The notes beneath the pieces were generated by a model. It did no database searches. It saw only the letters and a program-made list of their open reading frames with translations, and had not been told where the DNA came from. DNA of 64,000 bases, from the NCBI GenBank assembly GCA_016271365.2, contig CM057453.1, positions 1,091,133,001 to 1,091,197,000 of the forward strand, written 5' to 3'. The translations under genes were made by a program, and so were the position numbers. This DNA is from Neoceratodus forsteri. Its lineage: Eukaryota; Chordata; Ceratodontiformes; Ceratodontidae. Shown in pieces: positions 33,400 to 44,160 of this stretch; positions within the stretch are counted from its first letter, which is position 1; each line of letters starts with the position of its first letter.

Positions 33400-34489
33400 G
33401 ACCAGAATAGACTGGATGCACCCTTGCTCTTTTCCTGCCTGTAATAATTTCTATGTTTCTATAGCTACTGCCCCCAGGGCCAGGTCTCCATTTCCAGTTG
33501 CCCTTACACCATACTCCAGGATGGGTTCAGGACTGCCAAGCCACTGTCTTTCCAGAAGCCATTATTTCCGCATGCCTGACAGATGTGGGTACATCATGCT
33601 GTGTCTAGTAAAGACTCTTCATAGCTTTGTCCCTTCCCCCACCTCAACATGAGTGCACATGCTTGCGACACCCCTGGGGTGATATGCCAATCAATATGTG
33701 CACACCCATGCAACCAACAGCATCTCCAAGTCCCCAACAGATAAGACTCCATGAGCAGTGTGGCATTTAACGCACTCTGCACTGGGACAGCATCCACCTT
33801 GATGCTCTGTACCTTCCCTGCCAACCTCCACTCCTGTCTCAGGGCCAGGGCATGAATCCATGTTGCCAGTATGCCAGAGGAGCTCCTCACCACCCAGCAG
33901 CACAAAACTAGCTAGGGATGGTCATGTTTAAAGAGGGCGTGGAAATCCTTACGCTGCCCATGAAAAGATCCATAGGATCAAAGTACATTTAGCCTCCATT
34001 TTTCTAGACCCTCAGAAGGTTATGTAGAGCCCTGTTAAGTTAAGCCACTCCACCCTTTGCAGTGAGTCTGAGCTAAAGTCTGGAATTCTGCTGGACACTG
34101 GAATGTACATCACATTGCAGGGACATAACCCGAATTTGGTAATTGGGTTTTCCTCAAAGATATCTTAATATTTAGACCTGGTGTACATCATCTTTTTTTT
34201 TTGTTTTTATGACAACATAATGAAAGCAAGATGGGAGGGGTTTCTGGGCACCCAGTATGCCAATGTATTGCCCTACCCAACTACATTTTTAGTTGTTTGT
34301 ACTGTAGGGCATTATGGCTCCTCTATTCCCAGAAAATTAGCTGTGCATCTCTTAAAGAGATTGCACTTCCTGAGCCCCTGAATGGGGTGGTCGTCCATCT
34401 TCTGGACCCCGGCTTACCCATGAATGCTGTTCTTACACTCTAGTTTTCCAATATGTCTCAGCTGACATACTTGTAATTTTTCAGTGGGG
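33400..34489. other. Unassigned stretch
   Basis: A short CR1-tail-like CTATGTTTCTATAG lies near 33450. A minus-strand frame at 33905-33594 (103 codons) is open but I cannot match it to a family; a decayed transposon protein is possible. Nothing else is supported. Confidence 0.35.
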
Positions 34490-34575
34490 TCCTGCTTCAG
34501 CTCACTTTCACAGCTGGGTAGACTGAAGCACCAAGAGTTTAAGTGACTTGCTCAGAATAACATTGTAAATTGATG
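34490..34575 (-). mobile_element. MIR/CORE-SINE fragment
   Basis: TTTAAGTGACTTGCTCAGA is the reverse of the conserved core of MIR-type SINEs. It is preceded by CCAAGAG and followed by a diverged B-box-like segment. Both ends are lost. Confidence 0.55.
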
Positions 34576-34867
34576 GCTCTGGTTGGATTTGAAAAGATCA
34601 CAATATACAGCACTCCAGCTGGGAAAAAAAACAAACAAAGAGGTAGTATGTAGAATGCAGAGAAAATCATGGTTTATTGTAGCAGAGCTGCATGAGAAAC
34701 TGGCAGTTTTGATTTGAGCCTGGGCCTCCTGGTTCCGAAAGCCTGGGCTCTAGCTTCTAAAGATTTAGGTTGTTTCTCAGTGTTGCTGCGGTTGGGAAAC
34801 TTGGTTTTCCTTTTCTCAAGCTTTGCGGCAACTACAACAAACAGAAGCCTGAGTCTTCTAAGCAGTG

Positions 34868-36845
34868 TTCTTTTATTGATTGACTGATTGACTTTGATGA
34901 CCAGGTAAGTGCACTGGCACCAAGGCACCTTTTACAGATACGACCCAGGTACAGAAGAGTACACAAAAAGGCAGTGGAATAGGTACAAGCACCTAAGCAT
35001 CATCATACAAAATGAAGTGACGTGGTGCAAATGTAAGGCATTCAGATGGTACATTAAGCCAGCAGTGTTTTGTAAGTCAGGAAAAGCAGATATGGACATT
35101 ACAATCTTGGATATGTACTTTCAGTTTGGCAGTGAACATGTTAGGGGAAGGGTCAGCTCTAAAAGCAAAAGGGATGGTGTTCCAGAATGATGCTGTTCTG
35201 TATCTAAAAGAGTTCTGGAACACGCCCCTGTACATGAATGGAACCTCCAATAGATTGCTTGCAGATGAGTGAGAGAGGGGTTGTCAATGTATGTGAATAG
35301 TTTCAATTGGCATAGGGATCACTTATGCATAATTTTTTGCATTGAATTCTCTAGGGCTAACTAGTCTCTGGTTTCAGGTTGCAACCAACCAAGTCATTCA
35401 AAGTTGGTGTAGTGATGGGACCGTGGGCCCTGCGAGGATGCAAATTTGGCAACCTTGTGGGTTAAGACTCTTCTTTGCCTGGATCGTGAGGGGAGTGGCA
35501 CTTGTAACAATGGAGCCACACTCAATCAGGAAGAGTATGCAGCTTTGGGTGATTCTGACTTTAGTGTCTAGTGCCAGGTACTTTGCAATATGATAGAGTA
35601 GACCCAGTTTTTGATAAACAGTTCTTACGGTGTTGGTCACATGAGCATCAAATGTGAGGTAGGGACTGATGGTAACAACAAGGTATTGGAATTCATTAAC
35701 TAGTTCCAGTTTCACTCCATCTAAGGTTGAGATAGTGAAGTATTGGGAAAATCTTCTAACCTTTGGGGACAAGCAAGAGTAACATGACTTTTGTTTTAGG
35801 GACTTTGGGACCAACTTCTCATTTGTAAACCATTGTTGAAGGGAACAGAAGCTGTGCCCAAGGACTTCAATGATAGGGATGGTGTCTTTCCCTGCACAAA
35901 GATGACCGAGTCATCTGCATACAGAAGGGTCCTGGCAGTATTACAGATCTTGGGTAGGCCATTGAAAGAAAATAGCAAACAGGAGAGGGCTTAGAATGGA
36001 TACCTGAGGGACCCCACAGGAGATAGTGTTCACCCTAGATAAGACTTAGCCAGTTTTGACATAATGTAACCTGTCTTACAAATAGTTGGAGAACCACAGA
36101 GTAGCCAGGCTTCCCAATCCCAACCCAGTCACTTATGAACAAATCATGGACTAGCAAACTGAAGGCCTTAGTCAGGTCCAAGAACATGGCACCAGTCAGA
36201 AGGCCATTGTCCATTGCATGGTGTACTGTGTCCGTGAAGCTGACCAATGCTGTGCATGTTCCATGACCCTTCCTGAAGCCATGTTGCGCCTCACAGAGTA
36301 GCCTGTGCTTGTCTAAGTAGGAAGTGAGATGATTATGTACTATCCTCTCCTGCACCTTAACCAAAGCTGATACTCTAGAAATAGGCCTGTAGTTGTCCAG
36401 AACAGTTTGCTTGCCCTTTTTGTGCAACAGTAATACAGAGGCCAATTTCCAGATGTTGGAGATTTTTTTGGACTCAAATAAAAGATTAAACATTTTAGAA
36501 ATGGGGATAGCAATTTATGTGGCTGCAATTTTATGGAAATTGGGAATCAGGCCATCACAGCCAGTCAGTTTGTCAGCTTTTAGATGAAGCAGCAGTTTGG
36601 GAACTTCCTTGACAGTGATTTTCTTAAACTAAAATAGATGATGTCTTGGTCATGAGTTAGGCATGCTGGAATCTGGAGGACATACTATGCCACACGAGGG
36701 AGTCTGTATTTCTTGAGGTTGCAGAAGTAGTCAGTGAACAAATCAGCAACAGATTTGGGATCACCATGCTTGAAGCTGTTCACCTCAAGGGAGGGTGAAG
36801 AGGTGGCAGTTCTGGGGTTGAGCAAGGTGTTTATGCAGTTCTAGA
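34868..36845 (-). mobile_element. L2-like LINE, 3' half
   Basis: It is read on the minus strand. The plus strand begins with the reversed tail (TTTATTGATTGACTG, ACCAGGTAAGTGCACTGG) and runs through RT coding sequence to about 36845. It is 5' truncated before the endonuclease. Because it joins RT sequence to the same 3' tail seen in several isolated fragments, it shows what LINE those tails come from. Confidence 0.8.
35398..36493 (-). pseudogene. LINE reverse transcriptase remnants
   Basis: Piece 36493-36035 has ISNIWKLASVLLLHKKGK, DNYRPISRVSALVKVQERIV, AQHGFRKGHGTCTALVSF and MFLDLTKAFSLLVHDLF, i.e. RT fingers and the first catalytic aspartate. Piece 35978-35796 has ARTLLYADDSVIFVQGK, an intact YADD box. 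Piece 35814-35398 has the thumb and C-terminus (NEFQYLVVTISPYLTF, IAKYLALDTKVRITQS). Frameshifts fall between the pieces, but both catalytic boxes survive. The family is L2-like by motif order. Confidence 0.82.
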
Positions 36846-36865
36846 ATTTTGTGTTCTGTTTGAAA

Positions 36866-37062
36866 CATAGAATTTGACGGCAGATAAGGACTGCTTGACC
36901 CACCCAGTCTGCCCATTTCCCTACCTAATGGATAAGCTGCAGATCCTTATTAACCAACAGCCTACTTCCTCCTACCCCCCCCTAGAATTTGTGTTTTGGT
37001 TGTTGTCTCCTGTGATTCTGGAAATGACCACCCCAGCCGAACCCCCAGCACTGAATAAGATG
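36866..37062 (-). mobile_element. CR1 3' tail fragment
   Basis: ACATAGAATTTGACGGCAG, then GACCCACCCAGTCTGCCCAT and CCCTACCTAATGGATAAGC, match the minus-strand CR1 at 43225. It is cut after about 200 bases and has no coding part. Confidence 0.75.
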
Positions 37063-38523
37063 TAATTAAATGAAGGCATCTGGTAATTAAGTTACTTTAC
37101 TGTATTTTCTATATTTCCCACAGGTACTGTTTTGGCAGACAGTGATTTTCAGAACACCCTTGTGCCCAGACTGAGTCTCTGAAATGTGGCATTTATGAGT
37201 TAACCATCTGAGTTTTCAAACATTTTTTTTAGGTAGGCAAACTTCGCCATACTGTTGACCGGGGCTCCTCCACAGTTTAGGTTTTTTGACTTTTCCTTTT
37301 GTGTCCCCTGAAGGCTGTGGGGAACCAGTTTCCTGAAAAAATAAAATTAGAAAACGAGTATAAAATAATCTCATGCATAAATGTACTGCTTATCTTAGTT
37401 ATAGCATTGGCAAAAACCTGCAAAAAGTGACATATACCATCTGCTTTGGTGTGACACACATGTACACCTTTCAGCCTCTCAGCATCAAAATGCATAGCAC
37501 TGGCCTTTAAAATGCAGAGCAAATAGCCAGAGTGTGTAGCACTTTCTTATTTTAAACAATAATACGTTTAATAATAGAGGACATCACATGTTCCATGTTA
37601 AGGAATGCTTCTGCCAAGTTAATTAATGTCCAAAAACAGCTCCAACAATATAAGGAACATAAGTATACCTTTACTGAACAAGGGTAAATTTGAGTGTAAA
37701 ATACATTGTGCTATGCAAAATTCATAACAGTTGAGAGGTATACATATTGCTTGTGTGTGCAGGCAAATGTGGAAAAACAAATGCTTTAAAAGTTCACTAA
37801 AAATACCACCAACACTTAAATCTGGTTTAAGGTCAGTAGGCATGCCTCTGTGTCCCCTCCCCCGGCTCGTGTCTGAAAATAGGCAGAATTTGTCTAGTGC
37901 ACTTACCCAGTCAACAAAAATTAAATAAATGAAATAATTAAGTGCTAAAAGAGAGAGTCTGAAAGTAACCAGTTGCTGTAGCAAGGCTAAGACACAAGAG
38001 GGCTTTCTTACTTCATTTTAGAAACTAAGAAGAAAGTGCTTTCTGTAATAAAACGAGACCACTTTGTGACCTTTACAACATTTTGCTAGTATACAGTAGG
38101 ACACAACTGTCACCAAATATGTCATTTGCTATAATAAACTCAATAACTGAAGATTCTAGTAGGGGAGGGTAGTGTATTATTTCTTTCTTTAAAGCACAAC
38201 TGTCCCACATAAATACAGATGTCCCTGTTACCAGTCTTCTGTCCTGCATAGAGCAGGCTGTGACCTAAATAACTGTACAATGAGATTTTAAGTAGAAACT
38301 CATATTATTGTAATTCTTGTTTCTCAATCAAGCACAAACTAAAGAAATGTGGTAGCACATTTCCACCGTGTTCTGCCTTTTTTTTTATTTCCGTGCTATG
38401 TTAATGCACCACATTTTGTCTCCGTTATCCACATTTTTCCCACATCTGCATGAGGAGAGGTTGTGAGGTATGCTTGAAAGTCAAGAGTAATCCTAACATT
38501 TCCAATCCCGCTCAGCATTATTT
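37063..38523. other. Mostly unassigned, with one LINE tail
   Basis: At about 37845-37940 the plus strand carries the LINE tail GGCTCGTGTCTGAAAATAG, CTAGTGCACTTACCCAGTC and AAATTAAATAAATGAAAT, the same family as 29429 and 34868 but in the opposite sense. The remainder is A/T-rich with no recognisable gene. Confidence 0.45.
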
Positions 38524-38880
38524 TATGTATGTATGTATGTATATGTGTGTGTGTGTGTGTGTGTATGTTATGTATATGTATGTATGTTTGTGTGTATGTG
38601 TGTATGTATGTATGTGTGTGTGTATGTATGTTTGTGTGTGTATGTATTTATGAATGTGGGTATATATGTATGTGTGTGTATGTATTTATGAATGTGTGTA
38701 TGTATGTATGTGTGTATGTATGTATGTTTGTGTGTATCTATGTATGTTTGTGTGTATGTATGTATGCATGTTTGTGTGTATGCATGTATGTGTATGTTTG
38801 TGTGTATGTATGTATGTGTGTATGTATGCATGTAGGTTTGTGTGTATGTATGAATGTATGTATGTATGTATGTATGGTAT
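38524..38880. repeat. TATG/TGTG microsatellite, ~350 bp
   Basis: An interrupted run of TATG, TGTG and TTTG tetranucleotides. The long open frames on both strands (Tyr/Val/Cys and Thr/His/Ile rich) come from this composition and are not genes. Confidence 0.97.
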
Positions 38881-39779
38881 TTCCTTCCTTCCTTCTGAAG
38901 CTTGCAAAAGCAAGAAAGATACAGGATTACTAAACATTAAATGAAATATTTTGCATTTTTGTAATGTAAACGTAGTACTTTATGAATGGGTAAGGGGCAC
39001 AGTGTAAAGAAATAACTGAATGCTATTTTTTGGGATGAAAACGTTCAATTTATTTTTTTTTTAAGTAGTGAAGCAAAATAGATAGCTATAATTTGAAATA
39101 TGAATATATACAAGGTACTTTCAGATATATCAATATGCCTTTAAACTGTATTAATATACTTTTGATCTCTAGCAATATACTTTGAAACTGTACTGATGTA
39201 TATTAAAACGGTATTGATATTGTTTGAGTATACAATGTAGATCGATCAACAGATCTTATCTACTGTATGCTGGCTAGACTTCAAGCTTTCATTTCAAACA
39301 AAAAATTCTAGTTCTTTTGGTTCAAAGGTTAACCCTGTTCAAAGAATTTACAGTATATTTAGAAAAGTTTAACTTTGGAACATAGGTCTAGGAACTTAAT
39401 GTTTTTAAATGAAAGCTTAAAGTCAAGCCAACACAGATACTGTATGTTCTGTCAATATACAGTGATAATTTAATAATGCACAGAATATCTCCATCATACT
39501 GTGCAGTGCTGCAATGGATCACTCGTAAGTCTCTTTTTCTGCATAAACTGCCACTGCACTGTTTTTATACTTTCTGAATGTAAAAGTGTTCTTAACAGCA
39601 AAGTTTACAGACTGGCAAAAACATTACTGTAGCATCATATGGGAAGTGAGTGTTGCTTCTTTTATAAAGTATTTATTGTTCTGCTGCTAAGGCAGAGCAC
39701 CACTGCATCTTTGAGTGGTTTATTTTGTTGGGTTTCTAATGTAGAACAATTTATCGGCAACCATAAACATTAAGGCCGT
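38881..39779. other. A/T-rich stretch, nothing recognised
   Basis: Short words such as ATATACTTT and AATATAC recur around 39110-39230. There is no ORF or transposon end. Confidence 0.4.
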
Positions 39780-40774
39780 GGGCCAGATTTTCAAAACCAA
39801 ACGAATGACGCGAGGTGCTTGAGTCAAAGAGTTCTGACACAACTTGCAACTCATGTCAAACTATGCAGCAGTCCCGATTCAGAAAGGCTGTCTGCGTCTG
39901 AGTCGGGACCCACTGTGGAAAATTGGCACTGCACCCCCCTTGCAACAAAAATGAGGGTGTGCCACATTGCAAGGGGGCTTGCACCATGGCGGGGCTGCAA
40001 CACCCCCTTTTCTGGGATTCAAGAAGACCTGCTGTGGCCACAGCAAGGGACTCAAGATAGACCAACAATGAGCTAGTCTAATCCCCTTGTGCCAGTGCCA
40101 GACACCATGGTCACTTGTTGTCAGGGGGCTTGATGGGTTTGTATGGGGGGTGGCATGGGTATGGGATGCCCCAGTGGTGGTAGGGTAGATGGCTGGCAAG
40201 CTTATAAATGAGATTGCACCCAGAGGGGGTGCTGTTTATTGAGCATGAGTGTCACTTGCAAGGAATGGTGAAGGGGGGCTACGGAGACGCACAGTACCAA
40301 AGCCCCACGTGGGCACAGCTCTGTTGGCTGCAGATAGGGCTGTGCCCAAGTGGGGCCATGGCACTGTGCATCTCTCTTTCCCCCTTCACCATTCCTTGTG
40401 ACACTAATGCTCTCCAAATGGCTCCCCTGCCAGATGCAACCTCACTAATATGGTTGCCTACCCCCTCCCCAACCGCCACTAGGGCACCTCGTGCCCATGC
40501 CACCCTTATACCCCGCATGCCTGTCAAGTGTGTGCCACCCACCCCCATCCATTTGCGCTGGGCTGGGGGGGCAGTCGGATCCCTGTGGCATTTCCTGCAG
40601 GTACGTTGATTGTTTTGGTGCATGCCTGCGGGTTTGGCAACTCCTGGATATATGGTGCTGGGACCCTGTTCTTCCTGAATATGGCACAGGGTCCTTGATG
40701 CAGCCAGAGCATGCCACAGCCCTAGACTGCTGCAAATTTGCAATGATCTAGTGGCTCTTTGAAAAATCCGGCCC
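39780..40774. mobile_element. Foldback DNA transposon, Harbinger-like termini
   Basis: Ends are GGGCCAGATTTTCAAAA and the inverse of GGGCCGGATTTTTCAAA. The interior is a long palindrome centred near 40330: GCAAGGAATGGTGAAGGGG at about 40260 pairs with CCCCTTCACCATTCCTTG at about 40382, and GCCCCACGTGGGCACAGC pairs with GCTGTGCCCAAGTGGGGC. Arms reach about 500 bases. It is GC-richer than its surroundings. No transposase and no clear target duplication. Confidence 0.75.
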
Positions 40775-41990
40775 TTTGTTTATATTGAACAGTTGAAGTG
40801 GCATAATACGGGCAGTCCATGATGTCATCTCTACCCTGAGTTGTGTCACTGTTGCCCATATATTATTTTCTGTAGCATATTGTAAATGATTTTTATGAAC
40901 ACTGGCACAAATCTCTGATTACACAGTAACACAGACACCAGGACTGAGATTAGAAAACTAATTTCTATTTGCTGTGAAAACATAGATAAATTTCAACATT
41001 CAATACGGAATGCAGAGGGGGAATTTTGAAAGGACCCTAAAGATGTCACAGAACAAGACAAAACTGCCACTTTTGCTTATTATCACATTTTTTTCTACTG
41101 GCTGATGGAACTGATGAATAAAATCTGGGAATGATTCATTAATTGTCATGAGTTTTTTTTTTTATAAAGGTGTTTATACTCCTTTGGACTGACTGAGTGA
41201 CTTATCAGTCCTGTCCCTCGGTGCCGTTGGCCGACCCTCTGCCTCGCTCCATCTGGGTAGAGGGTGTTCCCCTGTGGATCCTCCCCCCACGGTGGAACCA
41301 GGAGGGGGAGGGGCATACTCCCCCTACCAGTGACTCTCATCCAGAATCCCCCACTTACCAGCAGAGCAGCAGGGGGGGCTGCAGCCTCTTGAGCAGGGCT
41401 TCATTAAGCCTGGTCCCCTTTCCTTTTTCTGCCTGATTTTCTCCCGCGATCTGGAGCCGCACCACCATACAGAAGCATTCTCTGTTCACTCACCCAGATG
41501 TCCACATGGCCCCACCCCGTAGCACTGGCACTACCACATGGCCTCCACCTTGTGGCAGCCAACAGCCAGGAAGGCACACCACCCCTGCCTGGGAGAGGAG
41601 GCTTGCCTGTTGGCTGCTGACTCTCTCTCTCCCAGCCCTCTCTCTGCCAGCCCATGGCAACTTGAGCTTAGTTCTGAACTCGGTACACCAGCATGGTGCG
41701 AGGTGAGATTCTGCATAGCACCACAGCACTTCAGGTCTCTACGCCACCGGGCTGGTTTGTTATGAGTGTTTTAGTTCTTTTTTCATTTTAAATCTATGTG
41801 GTGTGCCCCCATTTCGTGTAATGTGGTGTATGGAAAGTGAGCTGCTTTATAAGGAGCACCTCCCTGTGCAGCACTGAGCACACCTTCTTCTTTGTTGTGT
41901 GACTTTTGAAAAGATACTGGTATCATTTGGCAAATGAACTCCCTCTGTGTATAAAGCAAGATGAAAAAAAAGAATTTGTCAGTTCTGAAT
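40775..41990. other. Unassigned stretch with a GC-rich middle
   Basis: The sequence from about 41200 to 41720 is GC-rich with long chance ORFs on both strands and several CCCCC runs. A poly-T at 41153-41163 precedes it. It may be a SINE- or LTR-derived block, but no A/B boxes or termini are clear. Confidence 0.35.
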
Positions 41991-43080
41991 GTTTGCTTGC
42001 ATGCTGTTGTACAGGGTCCTGCTTGTACACATTTGTTTACTATATATTTGCCCAAGATAGATAAGATGCATTGTGTCATTTGCAGTGAGGTCCTGATTTT
42101 AAGCAGTTTTATGCTGCATTTGTCCAGGATAGTAGCAGTGAGATGCAATATCTTGCTTTTAGTGGGGTTCAGCTTTTATAATGTATTTTCCAGGACAGCT
42201 CGTCTGAGATGCAGCATCTCCTTTTCACTGAGGTTCTGCTGTAGGGTCCTATATTTACACAGTTTTGCAATATATTTACCCAGGATAACCTAGCTGAGAT
42301 TCAATTTTTCATTTTCAGTGGGGTCTTGCTTTGACACATTTTTGTACTGTATTTACCAGGACAGCAGAGCTCAGATGCTATATCTTGTTTTCAGTGGGAT
42401 CTCACTTTTCCCAGCTTTTGCACTGTATCTAGCCAGGACAGCACAGCTGAGATGCCATATCTCATTTCTGATGGGGCCCTGCTATTACCCATATTTATAA
42501 TGTATTTACCCCGGATAGCCCTGCTGAAAGGCAAGCTACATTTTCAGAGGGGTCAAGCTTTTACAGTGTATTTTTCCCAGGAAAGAGCAGCACAGATGCA
42601 CAGTTCAGTGGGGGCTCTACTGTACTGGGGTCCTGCTTTTACACATTTTTACCATATATTTACCAAAGCTAGACCAGATGAGATGAACTACAGTGGCGTC
42701 TCCCAGGGTGAAACACAATTCTGCAGCATTTTGCAGCACTCTACAGAATGCTGCAGAAGGCCTACTGAATAAAGCAATGTAATTTCAATGGCAATTAGTC
42801 CCTTTTGTCATTCAGGAACATGTGACACTGCCAGGATGAAATGAAGTAAATGCCGCAGTCTCCTGCATGACAAAGGGGACTAACTGCCATTGAAATTACA
42901 TTGCTTCATTCAGTAGGTCTGCTGCAGCATACTGCAGAGTGCTTTAAAAGAGGGTTTCATCCTGGGGGATGCCACTGTATTTCATTTTCAGTGGTGTCCT
43001 GCTATTACACATTTTGAGACTATTTACCCAGGATAGGCCAGCTGAGAGGCAAAATCTAATTTTCAGTGGATTCCCCCATT
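41991..43080 (+). repeat. ~76-bp minisatellite, degenerate
   Basis: The unit contains TTTTCAGTGGGGTCCTGC, TTACACA, TATTTACCCAGGATAG and AGCTGAGATGCAATAT. The CCAGGA landmark recurs at about 42053, 42124, 42190, 42280, 42357, 42432, 42510, 42577 and 42664, then at about 43028 after a MITE. Divergence between units is considerable. A related single unit lies near 34480. Confidence 0.85.
42691..42977. mobile_element. Tc1/mariner-type palindromic MITE
   Basis: It runs from CAGTGGCGTCTCCCAGG to its inverse CCTGGGGGATGCCACTG, with TA on each side (42689-42690 and 42978-42979). Arms of ~125 bases are inverted repeats (ATTCTGCAGCATTTTGCAGC, TTCAATGGCAATTAGTCCC) around a ~40-base centre. Removing it with one TA restores a minisatellite unit (GATGAAC TA TTTCATTTTCAGTGG), matching a neighbour at 42300-42325. 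The TA target and CAGT end fit Tc1/mariner. Confidence 0.88.
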
Positions 43081-43224
43081 TGTACCTCAAATTTCCAACA
43101 TAGTCTTTTTATGACCTGACATTATGATCGACAGGTAGAATTTTTTAAATCCCATCCGAAAGGTGATTCTGCAGTATGACTGTGAAAACATGTTTCGTAG
43201 AGGATTTGTTCAGCAGGTAGGGTA

Positions 43225-43803
43225 ACACAGATGGTGATGGCAGATAAGGACCGTGTGGCCCACCTAGTCTACCCTTTTCCCTACCTAATGCATTAATGCA
43301 GACCCTAGTTGATCTGTGGCTTACCCTCTCTTCCCTATTGTGAGAGGACTCTTATGTCTATCCCATGCATTCTTGAATCCCCCTACTGTTTTTGCCCCCA
43401 TCGCCTCCACAGGGAGGATGTTCCAAGCATCCACTACTCTTTCTGTGAAAAAGTACTTCCTCACGTTGCCCCTGAGCCTACCCCCCTCTAGCCTCATATC
43501 ATGCCCTCTTGTTCTTGTACACATTCTTATCTGAAATATGCTACCCTCCTGTACCTTATTTATACCCCTGAGGTACTTGAATGTCTCTATCATATCCCCC
43601 CTCTCTCTCCCAAGGAATACATATTGAGGTCCTCTAGTCTTTCCTCATATGACTTTTGGTGCAGTCCTTGCATCATTTTTGTTGCCCTTCTCTGGAGTGC
43701 CTCTATTTTGTCTGTCCCTCCAAGATGCAGCCTCCAGAACTGGACACAGCACTCCAGATGAGGTCTCACTAGAGAGCGGTATAGTGGCATAACCACCTCC
43801 TTT
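43225..43803 (-). mobile_element. CR1 LINE 3' end
   Basis: The plus strand starts with GATGGCAGATAAGGACCGTG and CCCACCTAGTCTACCC. The minus-strand coding parts are ALQRRATKMMQGLHQKSYEERL and LYRSLVRPHLECCVQFW, which are the CR1 thumb. It lies inside a satellite unit, whose sequence continues at about 43805 (GGATATGCTGAATATT). Confidence 0.85.
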
Positions 43804-44160
43804 ACACAAGGGATATGCTGAATATTAGTGGCCAAAATCTGGAGAAACAAAGTTATGAGTAAAGGCTGAAACAATTCAATGCTTTCTTCACAACTTAGCT
43901 GTTTTTTCACATTTTGACCCCAAATTTTCAGTGCAGTCTTGTTATGAGCCCATGTTATGATCAAGACACGTGGATTTTTTTAAATCCTGTCTGAAAAGTG
44001 ATTTCACAGTGGAAATGCGATAACATGTTTCAAAGGGGATATGAAAAATGACACCTGTCATGTTCATCAGGTGGGATATGAAAAGGGCCATGTTCATATT
44101 TGGGGTCAAAATCTGAAAAAAATCACAAAGTTACGTGTAATCATTGAAAAAATTCAATGT

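Noticed and set aside
33594..33905. Minus-strand frame considered as a Harbinger transposase C-terminus
   Set aside because: It lacks the GDSxYP and Glu-containing motifs expected of that nuclease; similarity was too weak.
38529..38933. Long Tyr/Val/Cys-rich and Thr/His-rich open frames
   Set aside because: They are translations of the TATG/TGTG microsatellite.
41146..41765. Cluster of overlapping frames on both strands
   Set aside because: GC-rich, stop-poor sequence; no motif, splice site or codon pattern supports a gene.
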